From Ichthyophonus hoferi (Eukaryota; Opisthokonta; Ichthyosporea; Ichthyophonida; Ichthyophonidae): a stretch of 38,184 nucleotides of DNA. The stretch is from the NCBI GenBank assembly GCA_002751075.1, contig NAOQ01000042.1, positions 9,034-47,217 of the forward strand, written 5' to 3'. The position numbers and the translations under genes were made by a program. This document shows, piece after piece, positions 11,437 through 23,169 of this stretch; within the stretch, counting starts at the first letter, position 1; each line of letters opens with the position of its first letter. The notes under the pieces were generated by a model, which was not told the DNA's origin, did no database searches, and was given only the letters and a program-made list of their open reading frames with translations.

Positions 11437-12137
11437 TTAGCCCGATGCAGTAAGGTAATCAAGATCTATAGATCTATCAACACTTATATCATCAAAAATA
11501 TGACACTCATCCAAATAATACTATTCTATTGACTTTCTAATCCAGAGTCAATTATTAGATGTAAGAAAAATAATTGTATATTAACAGCATACGGATATCA
11601 TATCACATCATAATGCCCGAACTTGAGCTCAGAATAGACATGTAATAAAATTCCTTGGACTATACAGAACAATAGTGCAAGGGTGATTATTTGAAAAATG
11701 GTTATAGTAACCCATGCCAATACTTATATATGTGTCCAAAGACATATTATAAGCATAGTGTATACCTGTGTGGCTTTATGCAGTTGAGGATTCCAACGCA
11801 AAATGTAATATACCGTTCTTCAGGATCTATCTATAGCAACCAGTGTAAATTGTAAAGATAAGAAAGGGTAGAGATATAATATATATTAGGAAAAAACCCG
11901 AGATTTACGTGTTATAGAACGAATTTGTAAAATACCATGTGATGACATTCAATACTTTAGAATACTAAAATAACATAAATTTATTTATGTAGTTTATATC
12001 AGTAGATTTGTTTCCAAAAAGAAAAACAAGTCTATTAACATATTGATGTAAATCTACAATAAACATTATTACCGCAATTGAAAATGTTATAATCATACAT
12101 ATGATTCCAATGATTACAATCACAGGATTCTCAATGT
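11437..12137 (-). CDS. Exon-like segments of an unidentified gene (low confidence)
   Basis: Three open segments with plausible acceptors on the minus strand. 12137-11965 encodes DIENPVIVIIGIICMIITFS and continues hydrophobically, like a transmembrane span. 11826-11766 encodes PEERYITFCVGILNCIKPH with both acceptor and donor (CAG|gtatac). 11520-11437 encodes an acidic tail (DECHIFDDISVDRSIDL) ending in TAA. Their phases do not link into one continuous model, so they may belong to different genes, have missing exons between them, or be partly chance. Confidence 0.25.
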
Positions 12138-12233
12138 CTAGACCAATAACTTAACTGACCTAAATTCCACGTCAATCAAATGATAACCAGAATTTTTTTC
12201 TGAAGGCAATATTGTTGAATCTTTGTAGAGCAT

Positions 12234-12239
12234 TTTATT
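12234..12239 (-). promoter_or_regulatory. Poly(A) signal for the gene ending at 12316
   Basis: AATAAA on the minus strand about 80 bases after the TAA stop, at a normal distance. It supports the 12316-12654 exons as a genuine gene 3' end. Confidence 0.5.
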
Positions 12240-12315
12240 AATGAGGTAACCACCATACCAATATATATATTATTATCCTTTACTATTTAAAATAATCTGC
12301 AGTAGTTCTGGTGAC

Positions 12316-12654
12316 TTATCCACAGACTTTGAGGGCTTCAATTAAGTGTTGTTTAAAAGTATCGCCTGCTGGGCTAGTGACAGAGACAGTGCTTAGCTCT
12401 GATCCACTTACCAGAGAAAGATGAGATAAGTTCAATGTAAGAGAAAAAATGTATGTTGGTTCTATTCTCAGCTGTCTAAATAATTCTTCAAAAAATTAAG
12501 AAGAGATCCCTGTCGTAATATTTTTAAGTGCATTTTTGGTAATGAGCACCGTGTGAACCAATAGTGAAAGGTGCTAAGGCTAGGTGTATGTAATAATTCT
12601 CATTACCATTGGAAGTAACTATACAGTTTCCAGTATTCTTGATAAAAGAAAGAT
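12316..12654 (-). CDS. 3' end of an unrecognised host gene (two exons)
   Basis: Exon 12654-12550 encodes LSFIKNTGNCIVTSNG and YYIHLALAPFTIGSH, with donor ACG|gtgctc in phase 1. A 64-base intron with a pyrimidine-rich end follows; exon 12485-12316 encodes LFRQLRIEPTYIFSLTLNLS through SPAGDTFKQHLIEALKVCG and stops at TAA. An AATAAA signal lies about 80 bases downstream. The alternating hydrophobic pattern looks like beta strands followed by a C-terminal helix. I do not recognise the family. The 5' part is missing: the next upstream sequence is low-complexity, then the assembly gap and the copia relic. Confidence 0.5.
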
Positions 12655-12748
12655 CTAAACACGGTGATTATAATTAAGTGCCAAAAAAGAACTAGGCATT
12701 ACAATAAAATATAATAGCTGTAGAATACAGGCCAAGTGTCTTCTCACT

Positions 12749-12888
12749 ATCAATATAAATAAGAATATATATATATATGATATTATTATCAAGTTACAAG
12801 AAACAAGAAGTTTTGTTTAAAATGGTTTACATAATTATCCAAGTATTTATTAGTTTCTTTCATAACTTTTGTCTTTTTCAAAACCCTT
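12749..12888. repeat. 140-bp exact duplicate flanking the assembly gap, left copy
   Basis: Identical by eye to 13166-13305 over 140 bases, including the internal TA run. The copy stops just where the Ns begin, which points to an assembly overlap placed twice rather than a biological repeat. Confidence 0.9.
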
Positions 12889-12889
12889 T

Positions 12890-13165
12890 NNNNNNNNNNN
12901 NNNNNNNNNNNNNNNNNNNNNNNNNNNNNNNNNNNNNNNNNNNNNNNNNNNNNNNNNNNNNNNNNNNNNNNNNNNNNNNNNNNNNNNNNNNNNNNNNNNN
13001 NNNNNNNNNNNNNNNNNNNNNNNNNNNNNNNNNNNNNNNNNNNNNNNNNNNNNNNNNNNNNNNNNNNNNNNNNNNNNNNNNNNNNNNNNNNNNNNNNNNN
13101 NNNNNNNNNNNNNNNNNNNNNNNNNNNNNNNNNNNNNNNNNNNNNNNNNNNNNNNNNNNNNNNNN
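12890..13165. other. Assembly gap (276 N)
   Basis: A block of unknown bases. Open reading frames called across it are meaningless. Confidence 1.
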
Positions 13166-13305
13166 ATCAATATAAATAAGAATATATATATATATGATAT
13201 TATTATCAAGTTACAAGAAACAAGAAGTTTTGTTTAAAATGGTTTACATAATTATCCAAGTATTTATTAGTTTCTTTCATAACTTTTGTCTTTTTCAAAA
13301 CCCTT
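13166..13305. repeat. 140-bp exact duplicate flanking the assembly gap, right copy
   Basis: Right-hand copy of 12749-12888, starting at the first base after the Ns and diverging from the left copy at the point where the left copy runs into the gap. Confidence 0.9.
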
Positions 13306-14400
13306 GTTTGCCATGGATGTCAATATGGCCATGTTTCATATTTCAGTCCAAAATGGGAATGGTCATGTAGATCCTTATTGACTAACGTGGTTCATACGAG
13401 ACCAATAAATCTTATTATAATTTCTTGATTATAACCCAATCTTAATTCTTCAATTGGTCTAACATGTGCCCTTGTTTGAAAGACTTGTTTTAAATAATTT
13501 CCATTTTATTAGTCCAATTGCTTACATTACATTTGGTTAATCTACATTGGCGAATCATTCATCTGTTTCAGAACCGCATTTAAACAATTAATATTGGGCC
13601 AATAATTTTCATTACCTGTTTGTTATCAACTTGTTAACTGTACCACATATGCTTTTGGAGTTGATGGTCTTACAACACATATATTTATTCCCAATAGGGT
13701 TATTGACCCTTGTGATGCTTTCGCTGTAAGTCACATGCTTACTCTTACTAATGCTGAATTAACTTCAACACAATCTTCAACGTTGATTGCTATCCCCTCA
13801 GATAGCCAACTATAACTGGGACACATTGCTCAATTAGATATTGTCCCTACACTCTCCGCAGACATAAAGGCCATACTTTTGCATTAGCAAGCTATATCAA
13901 TTGTAACCACAGCATTGTACCTCCTAACACTTTATGATCTAAGTCTTCCAGCTACAAATTAGGGTTTTAAAAAGTACAAACCCTTGACACATACAATGTT
14001 TCCATGTATAAATAAAGATCCTACGATGAGGCCTTCACGGATTAAATGCAAGGATTACGGATTATCCGTTGATGAAATTGTGTTAATATTTTGATCAAAT
14101 CACGTTTGATTAACTATAATCAGTCAACATGAATCAATGAACTGATGGTAATTAATCAATAGCCAATTTAAGGATTGCTGCTGGAAAACCTCCATGATGA
14201 AGCTAGAGTTTTAAGCACTTTTTAACCAAAATAAGTTTACTTTATTTCTTATTGCTGTTGGAATAAATCACTAATTTAACTAGACGCTTACTTAAAGAAA
14301 CCAATCAATTCATATTCTCTTTTATCGTTAATACACTTAAACTCAGTTTATATCTAATATTTTCCTTTCGGCTATTTTTGTTAAATCAAACATATGGTCC
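13306..14400. other. Decayed DNA left of the copia relic
   Basis: AT-rich sequence with no long ORF. A short plus-strand stretch around 13640-13820 has protein-like codon composition, suggesting degraded mobile-element coding sequence, but no family could be named. It may be the 5' part of the neighbouring element; no terminal repeat was recognised. Confidence 0.35.
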
Positions 14401-17400
14401 CTTACATACTTCCATTATTTCAATGTTAGTTGATCTTTTTTTTTTTTTTTGATTTTTGTAGGCTCTTTTAGAAATTAAAGATATATGCCAATAAGTAAAA
14501 TAAAATTTTCTCATTAGTAGAGTTATTATGATTTTCTATAGATTCCTCTATTTTTTGTTTTACTCAAAAATTTAAAACAAAGTATGATGCCATCCATTAC
14601 TTAGTAGGTTTTTTTACCATTATTTTGCATCATGCACACCAAAATAGCCAATTTTTCCATTCTGGATGCAGATCAAACAACCATAAGTTGAATGTTATAG
14701 AAAGCCCAATGCAGAAAAGCAGTGTTATCCCTAGGTTTTCATATGTCCATCCTCACTTTCAATACACTAGAGGATTGGGCAGCTGAATAAATACCTTAAT
14801 ACCTTAAACACTAAGCCAAAGCCTACATACTACTACTTCAGGGTTTGGATCCTACACTACAAATTGAATTAAAAGCAATGGTTAATGACTTCCTAATCAA
14901 TGAGTTATGGTAGTACCTTATTGATGGATATGAATTGACAAATTAAACTAAGGAGGTTAGCCATACTGGACTAATCTCTACATACAGTAAGTAAACAGAA
15001 AACTGGATATCAATTTATGACTCAAATAAAAAAATTAAGCAAGAGACAAGAAATAAAAGCCGGCCAGGAAGTTGTTGGTAGAAATATATTTTATAACTTA
15101 ATCATTTAAAAACTTGGTTCTTCTAAAAGATTTGGACATATCATTAATGATTTGAGATTTTATTATAAATCATGAACCAACTTTTAATGATCTTAAATGT
15201 ATTTTAGAAAAGAACAAATCTAAAAGAATTCTTTATGAAAAATCCGATTCCATTCACACTAAACCCCAACTCCATTAAAGAATCCAGAAGTCAAACCACT
15301 AACACGAAATAATGTGCTTGGATTGATGGATCAAGGAGTCAATTTAATATTACTTACATAAACAGTAATTTTAATTACAATACTTATAATTACAGTAACA
15401 GGAGAGGTCACTCAATATTCACCTACTTAATTCTAACAGATGACGTGAATAATTAAAATTGACAAATTGATCACAACAATCCTTCATATAGAAAAACTTC
15501 AATTCTTCTCATAATAGAGGTGGCTTCAAAAAACGTGGCTATGGTAATCAGTGTAACTTACATAGGCAAATAAAATTAAATGCAAAACAGAAACATATAT
15601 GCAAATAGTATTATTTTCTACAAAAACAAAACAAAGAATGCAAATTTGTACAACTACAACTCAAATTACATGCTCATCATTATAATTTACATAATAAAAA
15701 TAATTATTCTGATATTGAGAAACCAAGTAATATATTTAAAATCCACCTCCTTCAAATACCAAAATCCTCAGACACTTTCACCTGTTCCTAATACATCAGG
15801 TCATATACCTGTTGATAGTAGTTATTCTTACTATATAACAACAGATTCCTCTACTCTTTGCAATTTTCAAAAGTTAACAGCACAAAATAGTTGAGGTAAT
15901 GCTACCAAAAACTAACTAAAGGATTTGGAACAAGAATCCTCCATTTTAATATTGATGGCATTTTACGTACAACTCAGATTTCAAATTTCATAGCAGTTTC
16001 TGATCTTAAATATAGCACAGTCATTCTTTCATTAACACAACTTATGTGTTTTGGGATTAAATTTTATGAGCTTCCAAAAAGGAGCAACTTGAAAGATTAA
16101 TATGTTGAACCAATTGTAGATACACCCAACCTTAAAGCAGTCAACTACAGTGATGGAATGCTACAGTTTACAGCAATCCTTCTCCAACCTTTCTCCATCA
16201 ATGCAGCAACATTATATGCCAGCTTAAAAATTCTTTAATACTATCACAATCATCATGAGAAAGCAAATGAAGATCTCATGTCTTAGTATTAGGAACACTA
16301 ATGGAGATGCCTTTGAAGATTTTTGTCCTGTCTATGCAACTGGAAAGCAACGTCAAAAAACCATAGAAAACTTACTACTACAGAATATTAACTTCCTGCA
16401 CGTGTCTATAGTGATATTACTAGACCATTGCATCCTTCTTTTTCTGAAAAGATATGTTCTGTTATTTATAAAAAAATATATTCTTGTTTATTCAAATTAT
16501 ATTTATTTAAGGACAAGAGCTAAACATTCTTTTGTTTCAAAGATTTGTTATGGTAATTAATTATTTAACAATCCAGTCTAAAACCTCGAGATTCAAAAGT
16601 AATGGAGGTGGAGTATTGTTCTTCATTGACATACAATTTTTTATTTATTAAAATAAGGTTCTTCATAAACAAGCACACAGGAACTGTGCCACTTCAAATG
16701 GTGTTTCGGCAAAATTGAAGCAGCTAGATGAACCCTGCTGGCCAGTGCTGTAGAGAAAAGGTTGTACGGGAAGTGTATTAAATACTATATCTTTAGTAGC
16801 AGTCTGACACTAAATTCAACTGTTTCTAGTACATTAACTCCCTATACCCATAGGTATAGTAAAGTTGAAAATCCGGATCGTCTTTGTATATAAAGATGTA
16901 CCACTTATCATTTGGATGAACATCATAAAGAGTAGAAATTAACTCTTATGGCTGACAAAGGTATTTTGTTGCAAGTATTATTGATTTGCCCTAAGCTTAT
17001 CAAATATATTTTTTAAAAGCTGCTAAGTCTCAGTCCTCCCTTCATATGGAATTTGATGAATGCTATATTATTTAACATCTATCACATCTTCTTGGAATTT
17101 TTCCAATGAACCTATTTCCCTCCATACTTGATTTTTCAGGTGCCTAAGCCATATCCAATTCTTCATCAATCCCAACTACTCTAAGGACTACTTTTTCAAA
17201 CTCATTTAACTCTCTTCCAGTTGAAATAATAAAGACACTGTTTCTATCAAAATCGACTACAAGATGCAATAACTTTCATATTCTATGGTTAAAAAGAGGA
17301 AAATGTCTTTATTCATAAAGGCCACAAAGCAGCGACGAAGATAAAACAAGCTTCAAATTAGATATTCGGTGAATTTACTTAATATACGCAAATAGAAGAC

Positions 17401-18952
17401 TATAATACTGTTAATTTTTAGTACTTCTTCCTAAAAGTTATTGTCCTCTCCCTTCTCATTTTGTTTATGCTTGGAAACCTTTAGACAATGGGGAATTCTT
17501 ATATAAAGCTATAATTGTAGTTAAAGGTTTTTTAGAAATTGAAATAATATACTACAAGGAAATCAGTTACCCCTGATGGTGCTCTTAAAAACTTGAGGAT
17601 ATTGGTGCTATGGGTTTCAACCAACCATGACTTCATGTCAACATTGAATGTCAAGAGAGCCGTTTTGTGTGGTGTACTGGAGAAAAAAATTATCTCGAAC
17701 AAGTGGACGGTTTTGAAGATTCTGACAAGTCTAACCAATTTTCATTTTAAAATAAAGGTCTTTATGACTTAAAACAGAGCAGCTGGCTTTGACACAATAT
17801 ATTAACTGACCAGTTTGATCTCATTGATATGAGACCTTATTATTTTAATACCTGTTTACGGTCATTACTTCTACTTTTTGGGAAATTGTTGCTGCTTACA
17901 ATTTGGGTTGATGACATTTTGTTTCAGCTCTTTCTTAATAGGATATTAATGAATTTTATCATCCTTTGAACAAAAGATTTCCTACAAAATCTCAATGTAC
18001 ATCCTCCCGTTTTCTCGGTTGGGACTTTATTTAGACCCATGACGGTGTCTTCATTACACAACATTTTTTCATTACCAAAAGGGCTGCTAAATTGTACATC
18101 ATTACTACCATTGCCAAGAATTACACAATTCCTTACCTTATTAGAGAAGCCAGGGAAGAAGACATCCTCTTTGCTAGCTCTCTCTTTCCTCTAAACCAAT
18201 ATCAATTTGTAATAGGTAACTTAATCTGGTTACAATGAAATTGTGAGCCTTATATAAGCTTCATTACTGGCTGGTTAGCAAGGAAAATCCAGAATCCTAC
18301 TGAAAGCTATATTCGTATTGTTCAACAGGGTTTTTGCTACGTTCTACACACAAAACAACTTGGTCTCTTTTATTCCTACGGAGAAGAAACCAAATTTCTA
18401 GTATGCACTGACTCGGATTTTTCTGAAAATAGCCCAGACCGTAAATTAATTTCAGTACAGGTTTTCGTCATTAAAGTGTGTGATTCACTCATTAGTTGGC
18501 GTTCACAAGTACAACATTTGTTGAGTATAAGTGTAACAGAATAAGAGTTTATTTGTGCATCTGATTTTTTACTTAAATGTTCATAAACAGCAAACGTTCT
18601 TGAATTCATCGCAATTCTGTCATATTCTGTGCAATTGCATATACATAATACTTCTGTTATTACAATAACAGCTACTCCACAACTATCTAATTGAACCAAG
18701 TATATTGATTTGAGATATTTACAAATTAAGTGGCGTCAACCAGTTGTGGAAATCAATGTCTCCAAAGTTGACGTAACCAATAATGCTGTCGATCTTTTAT
18801 TCAAGCCTTATGGTTCAACTGAAATGAGAAAGTTCATTCCATTGTTTAAATTAGGTTGTATTTCTACTTTTATTCATCAAGTTGGAAATATTTGTGGCTC
18901 ATTATCACCTTTCAAGAGATCTCTTTTACAGGATGCAGACTATAGAGTCTAA
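14400..18952 (+). mobile_element. Ty1/copia LTR retrotransposon relic
   Basis: A broken copia-type element in plus orientation. Parts in the expected copia order: a gag-like lysine-rich region (about 14.4-15.6 kb, weak), an aspartic protease-like segment near 15.8 kb, a GAG-pre-integrase-like segment near 15.9-16.1 kb, an integrase-region span (about 16.2-17.4 kb, very degraded), reverse transcriptase with WVDDIL near 17.91 kb, RNase H with ISWRSQ near 18.49 kb, and the terminal LFKP-type segment near 18.8 kb. Integrase before reverse transcriptase marks copia rather than gypsy. It carries many breaks (well over ten), so it is an old, inactive insertion. LTRs were not recognised, and the left boundary is approximate. 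Confidence 0.75.
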
Positions 18953-19649
18953 AATTATGGACAGATACAAGGAGTGATTATATTCTACTTCTATACTTTA
19001 TTAAAAATAAAGGTATCAATCAATTCAAGATACATTACCATAAATGTTTATACCCATTTCCGCACTAGGCTTAAATTGGTTGTGACACAATTTGTTAGGG
19101 CTTTCCAACAGTACTTATAATGTGTCTTTATTGTAAAATTTACCAATTATGGAGTGAATAAACATATACCCACATACGCAAGTAAACATTTAATATTTTC
19201 AAGATTACCTCTGAATAAGCCAAAGAAACATTTCTGTGTGATCCATATGCGCGAGTAATTGGTAAAATTGCCTAATGTAAACTAACGTTGTGCCTGATCA
19301 TATCACCACATGTATATGCGGTTTTCAAATATGTACGGAGATTCTAAATTACATTGATTAAGACTATATCATATTCATGTACAAATATGAAATGGCATAA
19401 CAACCCTTCAAAAGGACAAATCTTAAACCTTGGGATGTCGTAGTATTATCTTGGGTAAGAATCCGCACTTACGCAAAACCAAGTATTCGAAAAACGTGAA
19501 CTTTTATCACATGCTGCACCACCTTTTAAATAGGTAGACAAACATAGTTGCACTATTTGCATGACACTCATAGGGATATCTGTTACATATCCCCACGTAT
19601 AGAATGTAAGAATTCATGGTCATTATAAGTATTTAATGAAACTTTTAAA

Positions 19650-19674
19650 AATGATAATGCGCAACATTATCATT
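19650..19674. repeat. Perfect 10-bp inverted repeat (hairpin)
   Basis: AATGATAATG and CATTATCATT are separated by five bases. A second short palindrome (TGACATTATTGTCA) lies about 15 bases further on. No T-run or gene context suggests a function. Confidence 0.6.
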
Positions 19675-19829
19675 GGGTTAAGTTATGTGACATTATTGTC
19701 ATAATGCAAGCCTTATTGGAAAATAATATTCCATGATGTAGGTATATTATTATATATCATTGAATATTAAGGATCATACCCATATTACACATTAACTCCA
19801 ACATAATCGCAACTGGTTAAAATTATTAG

Positions 19830-20130
19830 TCACTTGATAGATTCCGGGGATGTAATGGGGTAATCCCAATCAGCAGCAATTGTCATTATAATCTTCTTAA
19901 TGCACAGTATAAGAGCAACGATTTCAATAAGCGGAATAAGGATTAATATAGGATGGATTATGTATATGTACTGAGGGATGCTATCGGGGAGATAGATTAT
20001 TTACGCATACTCGTCATGTGAAAAATAATTAGTCACAGTTAATTAATTAATGATTCTGGATAAATACAATGACAAGATTGGGTAACATGAATTGAGGAAT
20101 GTTAGGGAAATTAACAATTCAGAACACTAT
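19830..20130. repeat. Dispersed repeat family 2, copy B
   Basis: Partner of 4803-5075 in the same orientation, sharing the blocks gtaatggggtaatcccaa and tataggatgg...actgag and a distal attgagg...acactat block. The match is interrupted and old. Confidence 0.42.
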
Positions 20131-20181
20131 CTAGCATCTCAAGCTCATACATAGTACCAATATAAACGCAAACCACATTCG

Positions 20182-20187
20182 TTTATT
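20182..20187 (-). promoter_or_regulatory. Candidate poly(A) signal of the HDAC gene
   Basis: AATAAA on the minus strand about 420 bases beyond the TGA stop. No closer canonical AATAAA was seen in the A/T-rich 3' region, though variant signals cannot be excluded. Position and orientation fit; there is no direct evidence of use. Confidence 0.35.
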
Positions 20188-20607
20188 CCGTAAGATCAGG
20201 ATAGCCATGCCAACCCTAATATTCAATAGATACTTATATATTGACCAAGAATACCCTCACTACTTTGAGGGATAAAATACTAATTGGTGTGAAATAGAAA
20301 CTCCCGCATCAAAGAATATATACTTTTTGCAGTCGTAACTATAGCAAACAGCATAACTAAATATCAAGTTCTTTCCTTTTTTTTAAACAAAGAAAAAATC
20401 TTATGAAGGGCATTGTCTTTCATTAAGTCGTATTCGCCTTTTCCCTCTTTTGATATTGTCTATCCCCAGCAGCCTCTCTTAAACAAATTATCAACCGTAC
20501 CCGCATTCAAAACAAAAAATGAAACAAATTAAACCGATCCAAGACGCTTTCAAACAGATAATGACTAAGCAAACATCCCGCCCAGAGAGCTAAAGAAAAT
20601 TTAAAAC

Positions 20608-23169
20608 TCAAAAGTGGCCTCCTTTACGACTAGGTGATGAGGCTGTCCTTGGTGAAGTCCTTCTAGATGTTCGACCTCCCTCGAATAAGTTTAATGGAAT
20701 GGCAAAGTCAAACGGTTTGGACCCATTCTCCTTCTTTCTCTTTCCCCCATGCGCAGTGTGTCCGTGTACAGGTGTGTTAGAATTAGAACAGTCTTCGCTT
20801 ATACAAATAGCTACAGCGGCTGTACCATGAGAGGTGTTTTTAAGTAAAGCGGTGGAGGCAGTTGACTCTTCCGAAGACTTATCTATATCATTTTTGACCT
20901 GTTTTCTTAGAGCTAAGATTGCTGTTTCTCCATGAGGTAAGATCAAGTTCCGCTTCTTCTTTCCCTCTTCTAATAGTGGTGGCACAGTAATGGATTTATC
21001 AGTTGCAACCGGTTTAGTTTCAGTGAATGAAGCAGTATCACTTGAAACTACAACAAACCCATCCACTATTTTCTCCATAACATTGGAGTACATGGGTGCA
21101 GGTGCGTCATTATCACCATCCCACGTACCTGTAATTATTTTATGTTTTGTGGTATCAGTAGGAACCTCTACTACCTTATTGGTTTCTTCTATTTCATTCG
21201 GATGGGATGTGGATATTCCTTCATCTACGACTGTCAAGGTTGCATTCGGTTCTGAAGACGTTGTCGAAGTGGAGGAACCTACTACTTCAGCTGGTGCTGC
21301 TATTGGTCCAGTAGGCACCATTGATGCCACAGGGACAGTATCTGAGACGGCCTGAACAGAAGCAATATTGATTATCTCGGTAGAGTCTGACTGCTTGACA
21401 GCTACAACGGGTACAGCAATGGAGGCTGGAGTAGAAGCAAGAGCAGGGGGCAAAGGTGTAGTTGTAGTTGCATGAGTTGTCTCAATAATTGGCTCAGTCT
21501 GGACGGATGGAGGGACTTCCTTTTCAACCGCAGATGGCACAACTGTTTGATTGGTGCTTAAATTACCTGAATTTTGTGGTGTAAGTGTAGTGGCGTTTGA
21601 AGCTATGATTTGGGGTCCCTCTGTAAGCTCATTGGCTGATTTAGGAGAGGATACAGTTGCGCCCATCAGAGTATTGGTTAGTGTCATATTAGATGACTCA
21701 GTAGTTATAACGGCAACATCATTGGTCATTTTAATCATTTCTTTTACCTCATTGGTTGGTGGTAATGTCTCTTGGTCTAGTACTACAGGCTCGCGTTTTA
21801 TTTCTTTCTCGGACTCTAATAATGGATTCATTGTAGAGGTAACAGTTTGAAGTACCTTGGCAATTGCGGCGGTAACATCCGAACTAACTTGAGCCAAATT
21901 ATTAACAGCAGTAGTCACCGCAAAGGCAGTTGCCGTGTCACTATTAATTCCAGGACGGCTTAGGTCAACCAATAAAGATGAAGATTCATCGTTTTTAATT
22001 ACATTTGCATCATTAAATCCAGTGGCAGGACCAGATAAGCGTGTGACTGAAGGCTTAGGAATGGGCGATAGAGAAGGAGGTACCCCTCCTGTTACTACTA
22101 ACTTGGGAGGTGCTTGACACTCTATCTCCTGTAATAGGCCATCTTGGTCTTTATCAATCTTATCCATATTTTCCTCTATATTAATGGCTATTTGTTCTTG
22201 TGCCACAGCCATAGATATCTTTACTTCACTACTAGTAGCAACTTCTTCCTTATCCACATTATTCTGCTCCATCTCTTCAACTGTAGCTCCTGTATAGGTT
22301 ACAGTGGTTGTCGTTGCAGAGGTGCGACCCGAATCGGTATGACCAGTAGGGTCGGGAGAGTTAGCAACCGGTGTGTGATTGGTAGATTGTTCCGGCTCGA
22401 ACAATGGATGCTTTAGATCTTCCTTGAGGTCAGGTTGGGAGGCATTGGAAGTGCTCGACCTGATGGGAGCAAGGATATTTTAGCATATATATGGATATTT
22501 TGAAAAGCATTGTCAGCAAATAATGGATTGGTAGGTTGTTAAATAGAGGCTAAAATAGGTTTAATAGTGGGCTGGGATTCATTTTAAAAACAGATTACAT
22601 ATTTAATACGTTTTCCTATGACAAAGGACATTTAAATTATGCTATATGATATGTTGCATAACAGTACTATCCATATAGTCTAATAAAAACAGTTTATTAG
22701 TAACAATATCATGCAACGTGAACCAATTATAACGGCCCCTTCCTTACATCTTATATTATATAGGTAGTGGTCCGGATCATAGTCTTACTTAATCTATAAA
22801 CTACCAAATACAACTACACTACTTCCTCACATTATCTCAAACGGTATGAAACTTATCTGTATAAATCTTAACCAAACCACACAATTTCTGTCATAGAAGA
22901 CTCTATAAGTATACTATCATACATGCAAGCATACAGAAAAACATACAGACATATATCTACATACACACCCGTATACTCAATATAATTACCAGACTAAATA
23001 ACCCAAAGTACCTTTTAGACATATTTGTTACACTTCCAGCGACAGGAGCAGTATCATGGTTGGCTGACTTATGGGTCAATGCCATATGAGCGTCATCATC
23101 ACTGTGCTCTTTACTATCATCTTCATTATCTATAGTAACCTCTGCACGTTGACGTAACAGCTCCATACA
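20608..23169 (-). CDS. HDAC gene exons 23-24: acidic junction and long Ser/Thr-rich C-terminal tail
   Basis: Exon 23 (23169-23012) completes the catalytic domain with CMELLRQ and then an acidic Asp/Glu-rich stretch ([15 protein letters not shown]). Exon 24 (22459-20608, 1852 nt) is one open block of about 617 codons ending in TGA at 20610-20608. It is Thr/Ser/Val/Pro/Asn-rich with no recognisable domain, and ends in a basic Ser/Thr-rich segment ([15 protein letters not shown]) offering RxxS-type kinase and possible 14-3-3 sites. Vertebrate class IIa HDACs place their regulatory phosphosites before the catalytic domain and have a short C-terminal tail, so this arrangement is atypical. The frame is continuous from exon 23 (phase 2). 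Confidence 0.85.

Larger units (their letters stand above)
18953..20181. other. Intergenic stretch between the copia relic and the HDAC 3' end
   Basis: No ORF of note. Holds a long hairpin at 19650-19674 and repeat family 2 copy B at 19830-20130. A 3' LTR of the copia relic would be expected near its left end but could not be identified. Confidence 0.45.

Noticed and set aside
12777-13237. Three ORFs of 119-132 codons around 12.8-13.2 kb
   Set aside because: They run through the block of Ns; the readable ends are non-coding AT-rich sequence.
13306-19500. Long terminal repeats of the copia relic
   Set aside because: Looked for matching blocks on both sides of the element but found none that could be trusted by eye.
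20990-22416. Plus-strand ORFs of 60-121 codons opposite HDAC exon 24
   Set aside because: Antisense shadows of a long coding exon.
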